Source: RPQJ01 sp963700045 (lineage in GTDB: Bacteria; Pseudomonadota; Gammaproteobacteria; Steroidobacterales; Steroidobacteraceae). Taken from it: a stretch of 64,000 bases of DNA. A program made the translations under genes and the position numbers. Each line of letters starts with the position of its first letter. Positions within the stretch are counted from its first letter, which is position 1. This document shows, piece by piece, positions 7,526 to 16,854 of this stretch. The notes under the pieces are model-generated. The model searched no databases. It was not told the origin of the DNA and saw only the letters and a list, made by a program, of their open reading frames with translations. The stretch spans positions 28,733-92,732 of the forward strand of contig CAVOWK010000033.1 in NCBI GenBank assembly GCA_963700045.1, written 5' to 3'.

Positions 7526-10318
7526 ATGGACAAGAGCTACTCCCCCAGAGACATCGAATCCCGCATCTACGCCGCCTGGGAAGCGGCCGGCTGGTTTGCG
7601 CCCGCTGGTGACGGCCCGCCCTACTGCATCGCCATCCCGCCGCCGAACGTCACGGGCACGCTGCACATGGGGCACGCCTTCCAGCACACGCTGATGGACG
7701 TGCTGACCCGGCTGCACCGCATGGACGGCGATCGCACTCTCTGGCAACCGGGCACCGACCACGCGGGCATCGCCACGCAAATGGTCGTCGAGCGCCAGCT
7801 CGCCGCCGACGGCAGGACGCGGCACGACCTCGGCCGCGAGAAATTCGTCGAGCGCGTGTGGCAGTGGAAAGAGGAATCGGGCGGCACGATCTCGCGCCAG
7901 ATGCGCCGGCTCGGCAATTCGGTCGACTGGTCGCGTGACCGCTTCACGATGGACGCAGGGCTCTCCGCGGCCGTGCTCGAAGTCTTCGTGCGCCTGCACG
8001 AGGACGGGCTGATCTATCGCGGCAAGCGTCTGGTGAACTGGGACCCGGTGCTGCACACGGCGCTGTCCGACCTCGAAGTGATCGCGGAGCCCGAAGCCGG
8101 CAGCCTGTGGCACCTGCGCTATCCGCTCGCGGACGGCAGCGGCCACATGGTCGTCGCGACGACCCGTCCGGAGACGATGCTCGGCGACACGGCCGTCGCC
8201 GTGAACCCCGCGGACGAGCGTTACCAGCACCTCGTCGGCCAGCAGATCCGGTTGCCGCTCACCGGCCGGCTCGTGCCGATCATCGCCGACGACTATTGCG
8301 ATCCGGCGTTCGGCAGCGGCTGCGTCAAGATCACGCCGGCGCACGACTTCAACGACTACGAAATCGGCAAGCGTCACTCGCTGCCGATGATCAACATCCT
8401 CACGGCCGATGCGGCGCTCAACGACGAAGTACCGGCGCAGTACCGGGGCCTGGATCGATTCGAGGCGCGCAAGCGCGTGGTCGCCGACCTCGAAGCCGCC
8501 GGGTTGCTCGAGAAAATCGACCCGCACACCCTGCCCGTGCCGCGCGGCGACCGCAGCGGCGCGGTGCTGGAGCCGTGGCTCACCGACCAGTGGTACGTGC
8601 GCGTTGCGCCGTTGGCGGCGCCGGCCATCACTGCCGTTGCAGATGGCCGCATCCGCTTCGTCCCGGACAACTGGTCGAAGACTTACTTCCAGTGGATGCA
8701 CAACATCCAGGACTGGTGCATCAGCCGGCAACTCTGGTGGGGCCATCGCATTCCGGCGTGGTACGACGACGACGGCAACATCTTCGTCGCTCGCAGCGAG
8801 GCGGACGCGCAGGCCGCCGCAACCCGGCAGCACGGCAGACCCGTCGCGCTGCGCCAGGACGAGGACGTCCTCGACACCTGGTTCAGTTCGGCGCTGTGGC
8901 CGTTTTCGACGCTCGGCTGGCCGCAGCGGACGCCGGAACTCGCGGCCTTCTACCCGACGTCGGTGCTGGTCACGGGCTTCGACATCATCTTCTTCTGGGT
9001 CGCCCGGATGATCATGCTGGGCCTCAGGTTCCAGAATGAGGTGCCCTTCCGCGAGGTCTACATCACCGGACTCATCCGCGACGAGCACGGCAACAAGATG
9101 TCGAAGTCGAAGGGCAACATCATCGACCCGCTCGACCTCATCGACGGCATCGACCTCGAGGCGCTGGTCGCCAAGCGCACCACCGGCCTGATGCAGCCGC
9201 AGATGAGGAACGCGATCGAGAAGGCGACGCGCAAGCAGTTTCCGCAGGGCATTCCATCCTTCGGCACCGACGCGTTGCGCTTCACCTTCGCCGCGCTCGC
9301 GACCATGGGCCGCGACATCCGCTTCGACCTCGGCCGGGTCGAGGGCTACCGCAATTTCTGCAACAAGCTGTGGAACGCGGCGCGCTACGTGCTCATGAAC
9401 ACCGAGGAGCATGCGGCGGACATTGCGGGCGGCCCGTGCGAGTACTCCGTCGCCGATCGCTGGATTCGCGGCCGCCTCGGTGCCGCCGTGGCCAGCGTGC
9501 GCTCGAATCTCGCGGCCTATCGCTTCGACCTCGCTTCGCAGGCGATGTACGAGTTCGTCTGGTACGAATTCTGCGACTGGTACCTCGAGCTGTCGAAGCC
9601 CGTGCTGCAGGCCGCGGACGCCGACCCCGCCGCACGGCGTGGCACGCGTAGCACGCTGCTCGAGGTGCTCGAAGGCACGCTGCGCATGCTGCATCCGCTG
9701 ATGCCGTTCATCACCGAGGAGATCTGGCAGAAGGTCGGGCCCCTCGCGGGGCGAACGGGCGGCACGATCATGCTGCAGCCCTATCCGGCGACCGCGGAGT
9801 TCGCGCCAGACGCGCTGGCCGAGCGCGACATCGCGGCACTGCAGGCCGTGGTGCTCGGCATCCGCCAGATCCGCGGCGAACTCGACGTGCCGCATTCGCG
9901 CGCGACACCGGTGTACGTGCGCAGCGACAAGGCCGGCGACGCCGCAGCGATCGGCGCGCTGGCCGCGACGATCCGCAGGATCGCGAACCTCGAGTCGGTC
10001 GAACTGGTGCAGTCGGAAGCCGACCTGCCGCCGTGCGCGATCGCGATCAGTGCCGGGCGCACCGTTCTCGCGCCGTTCGACCGCCTGGTGGACGACGTGT
10101 CGGCGGAACTGGCCCGGCTCGAGAAGCGCAGGTCCCGGACGCAGCAGGAGCGCGACAAGTGCGCCGCCAAGCTTGCCAATGCGAATTTCGTCGCCAACGC
10201 GCCGGAGAGCGTCGTCGTGCAGGAACAGGACCGCATCGCAGAATTCGAACGCCAGCTCGGCCAGCTGGACGAGCAGATGCGACGGCTGGCGGCGCTCGCG
10301 GCGCCGGCGGGAGGCTGA
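7526..10318 (+). CDS. valS: Valyl-tRNA synthetase
   Basis: A 930-residue class Ia aminoacyl-tRNA synthetase that charges tRNA-Val and edits mischarged Thr. Motifs in order: PPNVTGTLHMGHAF (HIGH box, about residue 40), the CP1 editing domain with TTRPETMLGDTAVAV (about 210) and GSGCVKITPAHDFND (about 265), DWCISRQLWWGHRIPAW (about 395), NKMSKSKGN (KMSKS, about 524), the anticodon-binding domain, and a C-terminal coiled coil (residues about 870-920). Length is close to the E. coli enzyme. The next gene starts one base after its stop. Confidence 0.97.
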   Translation: MDKSYSPRDIESRIYAAWEAAGWFAPAGDGPPYCIAIPPPNVTGTLHMGHAFQHTLMDVLTRLHRMDGDRTLWQPGTDHAGIATQMVVERQLAADGRTRHDLGREKFVERVWQWKEESGGTISRQMRRLGNSVDWSRDRFTMDAGLSAAVLEVFVRLHEDGLIYRGKRLVNWDPVLHTALSDLEVIAEPEAGSLWHLRYPLADGSGHMVVATTRPETMLGDTAVAVNPADERYQHLVGQQIRLPLTGRLVPIIADDYCDPAFGSGCVKITPAHDFNDYEIGKRHSLPMINILTADAALNDEVPAQYRGLDRFEARKRVVADLEAAGLLEKIDPHTLPVPRGDRSGAVLEPWLTDQWYVRVAPLAAPAITAVADGRIRFVPDNWSKTYFQWMHNIQDWCISRQLWWGHRIPAWYDDDGNIFVARSEADAQAAATRQHGRPVALRQDEDVLDTWFSSALWPFSTLGWPQRTPELAAFYPTSVLVTGFDIIFFWVARMIMLGLRFQNEVPFREVYITGLIRDEHGNKMSKSKGNIIDPLDLIDGIDLEALVAKRTTGLMQPQMRNAIEKATRKQFPQGIPSFGTDALRFTFAALATMGRDIRFDLGRVEGYRNFCNKLWNAARYVLMNTEEHAADIAGGPCEYSVADRWIRGRLGAAVASVRSNLAAYRFDLASQAMYEFVWYEFCDWYLELSKPVLQAADADPAARRGTRSTLLEVLEGTLRMLHPLMPFITEEIWQKVGPLAGRTGGTIMLQPYPATAEFAPDALAERDIAALQAVVLGIRQIRGELDVPHSRATPVYVRSDKAGDAAAIGALAATIRRIANLESVELVQSEADLPPCAIAISAGRTVLAPFDRLVDDVSAELARLEKRRSRTQQERDKCAAKLANANFVANAPESVVVQEQDRIAEFERQLGQLDEQMRRLAALAAPAGG

Positions 10319-10319
10319 C

Positions 10320-11279
10320 GTGTCGAATGCCATCGAACCGGTCGCAACCGCCGAGCCGTCGCTGAACGAGCTGATCGATGCGGCCGTGGCGGGCCTCAAC
10401 GAGATCATCCTCGGCAAGGAAACGCAGGTCCGCCTGTGCCTTGCGTGCCTGTTTGCACGGGGACACCTGCTGATCGAGGACATCCCCGGGGTCGGCAAGA
10501 CCACGCTCGCCCACGCCCTCGCCCGTTCGCTGGGTCTTTCGTACCAGCGCATCCAGTTCACCAGCGACCTGCTGCCGGCGGACATCATCGGCGTCTCGGT
10601 CTTCGAAGCCGACACCGGGCAGTTCCGCTTCCATCGCGGACCCGTCTTTGCACAGCTGGTGCTGGCGGACGAAGTGAACCGGGCAACGCCCAAGGCACAG
10701 AGCGCGCTGCTCGAGGCGATGGAGGAACACCAGGTCACGGCCGACGGCCAGACCTATCCGCTCACGGAACCGTTCTTCGTCATCGCGACGCAGAACCCCT
10801 CGTACCAGGTCGGCACGTATCCGTTGCCGGAGTCGCAGCTCGATCGCTTCCTGATGCGCATCGCTCTCGGTTACCCGGCAGCATCGCTCGAGCGGCAATT
10901 GCTGCTCGGTCGCGACCGGCGCGACCTGCTCGCCGAACTCGCGACCGCGATCACGCCGCAGCAACTGTTGCGGCTGCAGGGCGCCGTGCCGCAGGTGCAC
11001 GCGTCCGCGGCGCTGCTCGATTACGTGCAGGCGGTGGCGCGCTACACGAGACAGGCCCCGGAGTTCGAGGCCGGCCTCTCGCCGCGTGCGGTGATCGCCC
11101 TGTTGCGCGCCGCGCAGGCCTGGGCCCTCATGCACGGTCACGAAGGCGTGCTGCCGGAAGACGTGCAAGCCGTGCTGCCCTCCGTCGTCGGCCACCGCCT
11201 CGCTGCGCGTGACGAGGCGCGTTTCCGCGACGCCGGCGAGATAGGCCAACACGTGCTGGCGGCCGTCGCCGTCCCCTGA
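10320..11279 (+). CDS. MoxR-family AAA+ ATPase
   Basis: A 319-residue MoxR-type ATPase with a GTG start immediately after the valS stop. Walker A is IPGVGKTTLAHALA (about residue 60), Walker B is LVLADEVNRATPKAQSALLEAMEE, followed by sensor ATQNPSYQVGTYPLPESQLDRFLM and a C-terminal lid. MoxR ATPases act as chaperones that mature or remodel other proteins. The next two genes, a DUF58 protein and a transglutaminase, make up the widespread moxR-DUF58-transglutaminase operon. Target unknown. Confidence 0.9.
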   Translation: MSNAIEPVATAEPSLNELIDAAVAGLNEIILGKETQVRLCLACLFARGHLLIEDIPGVGKTTLAHALARSLGLSYQRIQFTSDLLPADIIGVSVFEADTGQFRFHRGPVFAQLVLADEVNRATPKAQSALLEAMEEHQVTADGQTYPLTEPFFVIATQNPSYQVGTYPLPESQLDRFLMRIALGYPAASLERQLLLGRDRRDLLAELATAITPQQLLRLQGAVPQVHASAALLDYVQAVARYTRQAPEFEAGLSPRAVIALLRAAQAWALMHGHEGVLPEDVQAVLPSVVGHRLAARDEARFRDAGEIGQHVLAAVAVP

Positions 11280-11284
11280 GCGCG

Positions 11285-12280
11285 ATGCGCCGGCTGCTGC
11301 GGGACTTGCGGGCGCGCATCGAACGGCGCGCGCACGCCTGGATCCGGCGCCGGCAGGGTGCTGACACGGATCCTGTCGAACTGCGTCGCCAGCGCATCTA
11401 CATCCTGCCGACGCGGCTCGGCGTCGCTTACGGCGCAATGCTCTGCGCGATGCTGCTCGGCGGCATGAACTACAACAACAACCTGGGACTCGGCCTCACG
11501 TTCCTGCTCGTGAGTCTCGGTCTCGTGACCATGCATCACGCGCACGGCACGCTGGCCGGAGTGCGGCTGCGCCTGCTCGAGGCGGTACCCGGCTTCGCGG
11601 GCGGCGAGGTCCGGTTCCGCCTGCTGCTCGAGCATTCGTCGAACGTCGCCCGACCCGCCCTCGAGATCGGTTTCGCCAGGGAAGGGCCGGGCAACGTCAC
11701 GGCCGACCTGCCGCCCCGGGGCTCGAGCGACGCCACACTGGTCCTGCCTGCGCAGCGTCGCGGCCGTGTCCCACTCGAGCGCTTCGTCGTTTCGACCAGC
11801 CATCCGTTCGGCCTGTTTCGCGCCTGGGCCGTCGTGCATCCGGCGTACTCGGCGATCGCCTGGCCCAGGCCCGCGGAGCGCGCGATGCCGCCGCCGCTCA
11901 CCGCGACGGATACAGGAGGCGCGCAGACAGGAGCCATCGGTGCAGAGGACTTTGCCGGCCTGCGGCCGTTCCAGGCCGGCGACTCGCTGCGGCGCGTGGC
12001 ATGGAAGGCGTATGCACGCGGCCAGGGCCTGTACACCAAGCAGTTCGCCGGCACCGACGTCGTCTCGCACGTCTTCGACTACGAGAGCCTGGCGGGGCTT
12101 CCCGCGGAGTCGCGGCTCGAGCAACTCTGCCGCTGGGTACTCGACGCCCAGCAGCGTGGCGAGGCCTTCGCCCTGCGCCTTCCTGGCACGTCCATCGAGA
12201 CCAACGTGGGTCCGGCCCACCGCGAACGTTGCCTGAACGCGCTGGCACTGTTCGAGGTGCGGGAGGCTGCACGTGCGTGA
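11285..12280 (+). CDS. DUF58 domain protein
   Basis: A 331-residue protein with two hydrophobic segments (YGAMLCAMLLGGMNYNNN; LGLTFLLVSLGLV) near the N-terminus and then a DUF58 domain. The domain signature is DFAGLRPFQAGDSLRRVAWKA at about residue 220, followed by LYTKQF. DUF58 proteins usually carry a von Willebrand-like fold and accompany MoxR ATPases. The gene lies 5 nt after moxR and overlaps the transglutaminase gene by 8 nt, so the three are probably co-translated. Confidence 0.88.
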   Translation: MRRLLRDLRARIERRAHAWIRRRQGADTDPVELRRQRIYILPTRLGVAYGAMLCAMLLGGMNYNNNLGLGLTFLLVSLGLVTMHHAHGTLAGVRLRLLEAVPGFAGGEVRFRLLLEHSSNVARPALEIGFAREGPGNVTADLPPRGSSDATLVLPAQRRGRVPLERFVVSTSHPFGLFRAWAVVHPAYSAIAWPRPAERAMPPPLTATDTGGAQTGAIGAEDFAGLRPFQAGDSLRRVAWKAYARGQGLYTKQFAGTDVVSHVFDYESLAGLPAESRLEQLCRWVLDAQQRGEAFALRLPGTSIETNVGPAHRERCLNALALFEVREAARA

Positions 12281-14237
12281 ACCGAACGCGCCGTCGCGGC
12301 TGCGCGGACTGGCCTGGGTGATGGCTGCGCTCGCCGCCGCCGTCGGACCTCACGTGCCGCACTTGCCGGCGTGGGTCACGCTGCTGCTGCTCGCCGTGTG
12401 CGCGTGGCGCTGGACGGCCGACCTGCGGGGCAGGAGGCTCGCACCTCTGCTCCTCCGCGTCGTCGTGGTGCTGGTGTCGACCGCCGCGATCTTCGGCACC
12501 TACCGCACGCTGAACGGCATCGAGGCCGGGACGGCGTTCCTCGTGCTGATGGCAGCCGCGAAGCTGCTCGAGACGCGCACGTCCCGCGATCTCACCGTCA
12601 TCGTCTTCATCGGCTGGTTCCTGCTTTACGCCGCGCTGCTGCGGGAACAGTCGCTGTCGCAACTGCCCTGGCTGCTCGGCAGCACGTTCCTCACGGCGGT
12701 AGCGCTCATGCGCGTGCACGCCTCGTCGGCGCAGGCGCCGGCACGCCACATCGTGCGACGCACCCTGCGGCTGTTGCTGCTGGCCGCGCCCTTGGCGCTG
12801 CTGCTGTTCCTGCTCTTTCCACGGCTGCCCGGGCCGTTCTGGGGCATCGATTCGCGCACTGAGGCCAGGACGGGTCTCGATGACGAGATGACACCGGGTG
12901 ACGTCTCTGACCTGAGCGCATCCGGCGAGGTCGCCTTCCGCGTCCGCTTCTTCGGCCCCACGCCGCCACCCGAACAACGCTACTGGCGCGGCCCGGTGCT
13001 GCACGAATTCGATGGACGCAGCTGGCGGCGACCAAGCGCGCAAGCGTTTCCACAGCCGCAGGTCACGTTCCGCGGACCCGCCATCCGCTACCAGGTCACG
13101 CTGCAACCCCACGCGCGGCGCTGGGTGCTGGCGCTCGACCTGCCCTCGGCATGGCCGGAACGCGAGATCACGCAGTCGTTCGACCTGACGCTGCTGTCGG
13201 CGCGCCCCATCAACAACGTCGCTGCCTTTGAGCTCACCTCGCACATGGATTTCACGGCGGGCGCGTCGCTGGCGGCATCGATGCGGCGCAAGGACCTTGC
13301 GCTCCCGCTCGATGGCACCAATGCACGCAGCGTGGCGCTTGGGCGCGAACTCGCGGCCCGCCATGCCGGCAATCCGCGCGCCATCGTGGGTGAGTTGCTG
13401 ACCATGTTCCGCCAACAGCCGTTCGTCTACACCATGCAGCCGCCGCTGCTGGCCGACAACGCGGTCGACGAGTTCCTGTTCGATACGCGCAAGGGCTTCT
13501 GCGAGCACTACGCCTCGGCCTTCACGGTCGTCATGCGTGCGGCCGGCGTGCCGGCGCGCGTCGTCACCGGCTACCAGGGCGGCGAGTTCAATCCGTTCGG
13601 CGGTTACCTGATCGTGCGGCAGTCCGACGCGCACGCATGGTCCGAGGTCTGGATCGAAGGCCGCGGCTGGTCGCGGGTCGACCCGACTGCCGCCGTAGCT
13701 CCCGAGCGCATCCAGGGCAGCCTGATCGATGCGGTCGCCGAGGACGAACCCGTCCCGGGCCGGCTGCGCGACGCGAGCCCCATCTGGCTGCAGATGGAAC
13801 TGGGATGGGACGCGGTCAACGACTTCTGGAACCAGCGGGTCGTGCGCTTCGACGCACAGTCGCAGTTCGACCTGCTCGACAGGCTCGGCGTCGACGATCC
13901 CGACTGGCGCGCGCTCGGCCTCGGTCTGGCCGGCAGCCTCGCCGCCTTCTTCGTCGTGTTGTCGACGTATCTCGCCTGGCGTTACCGGCCACCCCCGCGG
14001 GACTGGCCCGGCCGACTGCACGATGTCGTCGTCGCGCGTCTGCGCAAGCGCGGACTGACGCCGGGCCCCGCCGAAGGTCCGGTTGCGTTCATCGAGCGCG
14101 CCGAGCGGGACTGTCCCGACCTGGCACGGACGCTGGCCGACATCCGCAAGCTCTATGCCGCACTGCGGTACGGACCCGCACCGCGCGCAGACGACCTGCA
14201 GCGCCTCAAGCACGCCGTGAACTCCCTGCGGGTCTGA
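12273..14237 (+). CDS. TgpA-type membrane transglutaminase-like protein (DUF3488)
   Basis: A 654-residue protein. Residues about 1-175 hold several membrane helices. A periplasmic region follows with a transglutaminase core whose catalytic triad is visible: Cys in RKGFCEHYASAF (about 411), His in SDAHAWSEVWIEG (about 452), and Asp in SRVDPTAAV (about 470). A further membrane segment lies near 555 (GSLAAFFVVLSTYLAWRY), before a short cytosolic tail. Family members such as Pseudomonas TgpA are periplasmic-facing and can be essential; substrates are unknown. The GTG start overlaps the DUF58 gene. Confidence 0.88.
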   Translation: MREPNAPSRLRGLAWVMAALAAAVGPHVPHLPAWVTLLLLAVCAWRWTADLRGRRLAPLLLRVVVVLVSTAAIFGTYRTLNGIEAGTAFLVLMAAAKLLETRTSRDLTVIVFIGWFLLYAALLREQSLSQLPWLLGSTFLTAVALMRVHASSAQAPARHIVRRTLRLLLLAAPLALLLFLLFPRLPGPFWGIDSRTEARTGLDDEMTPGDVSDLSASGEVAFRVRFFGPTPPPEQRYWRGPVLHEFDGRSWRRPSAQAFPQPQVTFRGPAIRYQVTLQPHARRWVLALDLPSAWPEREITQSFDLTLLSARPINNVAAFELTSHMDFTAGASLAASMRRKDLALPLDGTNARSVALGRELAARHAGNPRAIVGELLTMFRQQPFVYTMQPPLLADNAVDEFLFDTRKGFCEHYASAFTVVMRAAGVPARVVTGYQGGEFNPFGGYLIVRQSDAHAWSEVWIEGRGWSRVDPTAAVAPERIQGSLIDAVAEDEPVPGRLRDASPIWLQMELGWDAVNDFWNQRVVRFDAQSQFDLLDRLGVDDPDWRALGLGLAGSLAAFFVVLSTYLAWRYRPPPRDWPGRLHDVVVARLRKRGLTPGPAEGPVAFIERAERDCPDLARTLADIRKLYAALRYGPAPRADDLQRLKHAVNSLRV

Positions 14238-14300
14238 TGCCCCGGAGGCGCGAGGAGCGCAGCCTCGGGTATGCTGCGCACATCTCAGGGGGAACCGACG

Positions 14301-14567
14301 ATGGCCGTGACCGACAAGAAGTTCGAGGCAGCTGCGAACGACATCAAGAAGCTCACCAAACGTCCCGACGACGAGGACATGCTGCGGTTGTACGCGATGT
14401 ACAAGCAGGGCTCGGAGGGCGACGTGCAGGGCGAGCGCCCGGGCGCTTTCTCGTTCGTCGACCGCGCCAAGTACGACGCCTGGGCCAAGCTCAAGGGCAC
14501 CGACCAGGCGAAGGCACGCGAGAATTACGTCAAGCTGGTCGAGCGGCTGAAGAAGACCTACGGCTGA
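14301..14567 (+). CDS. Acyl-CoA-binding protein (ACBP)
   Basis: An 88-residue protein matching the four-helix ACBP fold over its whole length: FEAAANDIKKLTKRPDDEDMLRLYAMYKQGSEGD carries the family Tyr/Lys acyl-CoA contacts (YAMYKQ), and FVDRAKYDAWAKLKG follows. ACBPs bind medium- and long-chain acyl-CoA esters in the cytosol; they are common in eukaryotes and patchier in bacteria. The start is the ATG at 14301; ten upstream in-frame residues (from 14271) overlap no ribosome site and are not family-like. The mtfA-like gene follows in 7 nt. Confidence 0.9.
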   Translation: MAVTDKKFEAAANDIKKLTKRPDDEDMLRLYAMYKQGSEGDVQGERPGAFSFVDRAKYDAWAKLKGTDQAKARENYVKLVERLKKTYG

Positions 14568-14574
14568 AACGTAC

Positions 14575-15432
14575 GTGAGCGCTGCGATCGCTGCCATCCT
14601 GGCGGTCGCCCTCGCGGTGCTCGCTGGCCTGCTGGCGCCACCGCTGCTGCGCCGGCGGCGGCGGCGACTCGCCTTCGGCCAGGCCTTGCCCGAGCCGATG
14701 CGCCTCGCGATCACACGCAACGTTCCCGTCACGCATTCGCTGCCGCCGGACCTTGCGCGCCGGCTCGAAGGGCTCGTCATCTGCTTCCTTGCCGAGAAGC
14801 AGTTCGTCGGTTGCAACGGGCTTGTGATTACCGATGAGATCCGCGCGACGATCGCCGCGCAGGCGTGCCTGCTGCTGCTCGGCCGGCCCGGGCTGTACGA
14901 CGAACTGCAATCGATCCTGGTATACCCCGGCGCGTTCTGGGTCGAAGACGAAGTGCACGACGACGATGGGCTGGTCACGCACCGCCGGCGCGAACTCTCC
15001 GGTGAAGCCTGGGACTCGCACCGGATCATCCTGTCGTGGGAAGACATCGAAGATACCGCGCGCCGGCCCGCGGACGGCTACAACGTGGCGTTGCACGAAT
15101 TCGCGCACTACCTGGATGCAGAAGGACGCGGTCTCGCGCCTCGCGCTGCTGACGCTTCGCGGGAGAGTCCGTCCAGCGGCAAGCCGAGGGCCAGCGACGA
15201 CTGGCATAGGGACCTGATTGCAGAATATGAAGCACTCTGCGACACCGTCGATCGCGGCGAGCCGACGTTCCTCGATCCCTACGCCGCCGAGGACGAGATC
15301 GAGTTCTTCGCGGTGGCCAGCGAGGAATTCATCGAATGCCCCGCGGAATTGCGGACAGCGCATCCGCGCCTGTATTCACTGCTGCGCGAGTTCTACGGCA
15401 TCGATCCCGCCGCTTGGGCGGCGGGTCGGTGA
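14575..15432 (+). CDS. mtfA: MtfA-like zinc metallopeptidase
   Basis: A 285-residue protein with a GTG start. An N-terminal hydrophobic helix (IAAILAVALAVLAGLLAPPLL) is followed by a very basic patch and the MtfA (YeeI/DUF980) domain. The zinc motif is YNVALHEFAHYLDAEGRG (HExxH, about residue 177), and SEEFIECPAELR provides the downstream Glu. E. coli MtfA binds the Mlc repressor and so affects glucose PTS expression; whether that link exists here is unknown. The gene ends in TGA, and a truncated copy of the two-hairpin element starts 2 nt later. Confidence 0.85.
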   Translation: MSAAIAAILAVALAVLAGLLAPPLLRRRRRRLAFGQALPEPMRLAITRNVPVTHSLPPDLARRLEGLVICFLAEKQFVGCNGLVITDEIRATIAAQACLLLLGRPGLYDELQSILVYPGAFWVEDEVHDDDGLVTHRRRELSGEAWDSHRIILSWEDIEDTARRPADGYNVALHEFAHYLDAEGRGLAPRAADASRESPSSGKPRASDDWHRDLIAEYEALCDTVDRGEPTFLDPYAAEDEIEFFAVASEEFIECPAELRTAHPRLYSLLREFYGIDPAAWAAGR

Positions 15433-15434
15433 GG

Positions 15435-15480
15435 GCGTTCGTTCCGGGTCTTTCCCGGGCGAGCGGAAAGGCAGACACGC
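15435..15480 (+). repeat. Two-hairpin element, copy C (truncated: left arm and core only)
   Basis: The left arm (15435-15464) is nearly identical to that of copy D, including the flanking TGAGG-GCGTTCG. The core GGAAAGGCAGACAC is intact (15465-15478). The right arm and second hairpin are missing: sequence after 15480 is unrelated. It sits 2 nt downstream of the mtfA stop on the same strand. The rest of the 131-nt convergent gap to 15563 shows no further feature. Confidence 0.75.
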
Positions 15481-15563
15481 GCCGATTGCGAGCGGCAATA
15501 TCCAAGGCTCAGCCACCAAGCCGTCTTGATGGAGCAAGAGGCAAGCAGAACGTCACGACGGAT

Positions 15564-16847
15564 CTACCGCTCGAGGGTTGCGTCGGCCCGTGCGCTGCGC
15601 GCCGCGATCATCAGCATCCAGCCGCCACTGAAGAACAGCAGCAGGATCGAGAGAATCGACAGGCGCTGGTCGTGCGTGACAGCCGCCGTCACGCCCACGA
15701 GGATCGGGCCCACGATCGCCGAGGCCTTGCCCATCATGTTGTAGAAGCCGAAGAACTCCGACGACTTGCCTTCCGGTACCAGGCGCCCGTAGTAGCTGCG
15801 GCTCAATGACTGGATGCCGCCCTGCACCAGTCCGATCACGACGGCGAGCAGGAAGAAGTCGGACACGTCGCGGACAAAATACGCGAAGCACGTGGCCGCG
15901 ATGTAGACAGCCAGCGCGATGAAGATGCCGTTGAGCGCGCCGATCCGGCGCCCGAGCCAGCCGTAGGCGAGCGCCGCGGGAAAGCCGACGAACTGCGTCA
16001 ACAGCAGCGCCTTGATCAGGCCGCCCTGGTCCAGGCCCAGCGACATCCCGTAGTCGATCGCCATCTTGATGATCGTGTTGACGCCGTCGATGTACAGGAC
16101 GTATGCGATCAGGAACAGCATCAGGGGCTTGTAACGGCGAATCTCACCGAGGGTGTTGCGCAGTTCGCCGAAGCCGAGCCGCACCGCTTCGCGTGCGCTG
16201 ACGGCTACCCTCTCCGACGCCTTCTCTTTGACGAAGAATACGCACGGCAGCGCGAACACGAACCACCAGATACCCGTCATGACGAACGACACGCGCACCG
16301 CCTCGCCCGCATCGGCCAGCCCGAAAGTCGCGGGCTGCAGCGTCATGAACACGTTCACGGCGAACAGCAGTCCGCCGCCAAGGTAGCCGAGGGCATAACC
16401 GAAACCCGAGACGACGTCGTATTCGTCGGGCTCGGCCACGTGCAGCAGCAGCGAGTCGTTGAAGACGATGCCGCCCCAGAAACCGAGCGAGGCCACGATG
16501 TAGAGCGCGGCCGCGCCCAGCCAGTGGCCCTGCGCGACCAGCGCGAGCCCGGCCGTGGCGGCCGCGCCCAGCACCGTGCACATCAGCAGCAGTCGCACAC
16601 GTGAGCTGCTGCGGTCGGCGATCGCACCGAGCACGGGCGCCAGCAGCGCGACGATCAGGCTCGCGATGCCGCTGGTGACGCCGAGCCGGAAGGTGCTTTC
16701 GGTGGCGACGACGCCCGCATTCCAGTACTGCTTGAAAAAGACCGGGAAGAAGCCGGCCATCACCGTGGTCGCGAACGCGGAATTGGCCCAGTCGTACAAC
16801 GCCCAGGACAGGACTGGCCGGCGGCGCAGGACGGCCTTGCTGGTCAC
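15564..16847 (-). CDS. MFS transporter, UMF1/Atg22-like family
   Basis: A 427-residue protein with about twelve membrane helices. The start SWALYDWANSAFATTVMAGFFPVFFKQYW is characteristic of the UMF1 (YxiO/Atg22-like) branch of the major facilitator superfamily. ADRSSSRVR after helix 2 is the usual loop motif. I use the GTG at 16847, which starts just past the prfC stop; an upstream ATG at 16889 would overlap prfC by 35 nt. Substrate unknown. Expression is probably coupled to prfC because the gap is only 7 nt. Confidence 0.8.
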   Translation of the reverse strand: MTSKAVLRRRPVLSWALYDWANSAFATTVMAGFFPVFFKQYWNAGVVATESTFRLGVTSGIASLIVALLAPVLGAIADRSSSRVRLLLMCTVLGAAATAGLALVAQGHWLGAAALYIVASLGFWGGIVFNDSLLLHVAEPDEYDVVSGFGYALGYLGGGLLFAVNVFMTLQPATFGLADAGEAVRVSFVMTGIWWFVFALPCVFFVKEKASERVAVSAREAVRLGFGELRNTLGEIRRYKPLMLFLIAYVLYIDGVNTIIKMAIDYGMSLGLDQGGLIKALLLTQFVGFPAALAYGWLGRRIGALNGIFIALAVYIAATCFAYFVRDVSDFFLLAVVIGLVQGGIQSLSRSYYGRLVPEGKSSEFFGFYNMMGKASAIVGPILVGVTAAVTHDQRLSILSILLLFFSGGWMLMIAARSARADATLER

Positions 16848-16854
16848 TCCTCGC

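Noticed and set aside
7445..10738. A 1097-residue open frame on the minus strand opposite valS
   Set aside because: It is an antisense shadow of a GC-rich gene: composition is dominated by Arg, Ala and His, with no domain, and valS is unmistakable on the other strand.
11898..15047. A 1049-residue minus-strand frame across the transglutaminase, ACBP and mtfA genes
   Set aside because: It spans several well-recognised genes on the other strand and has no family features of its own.
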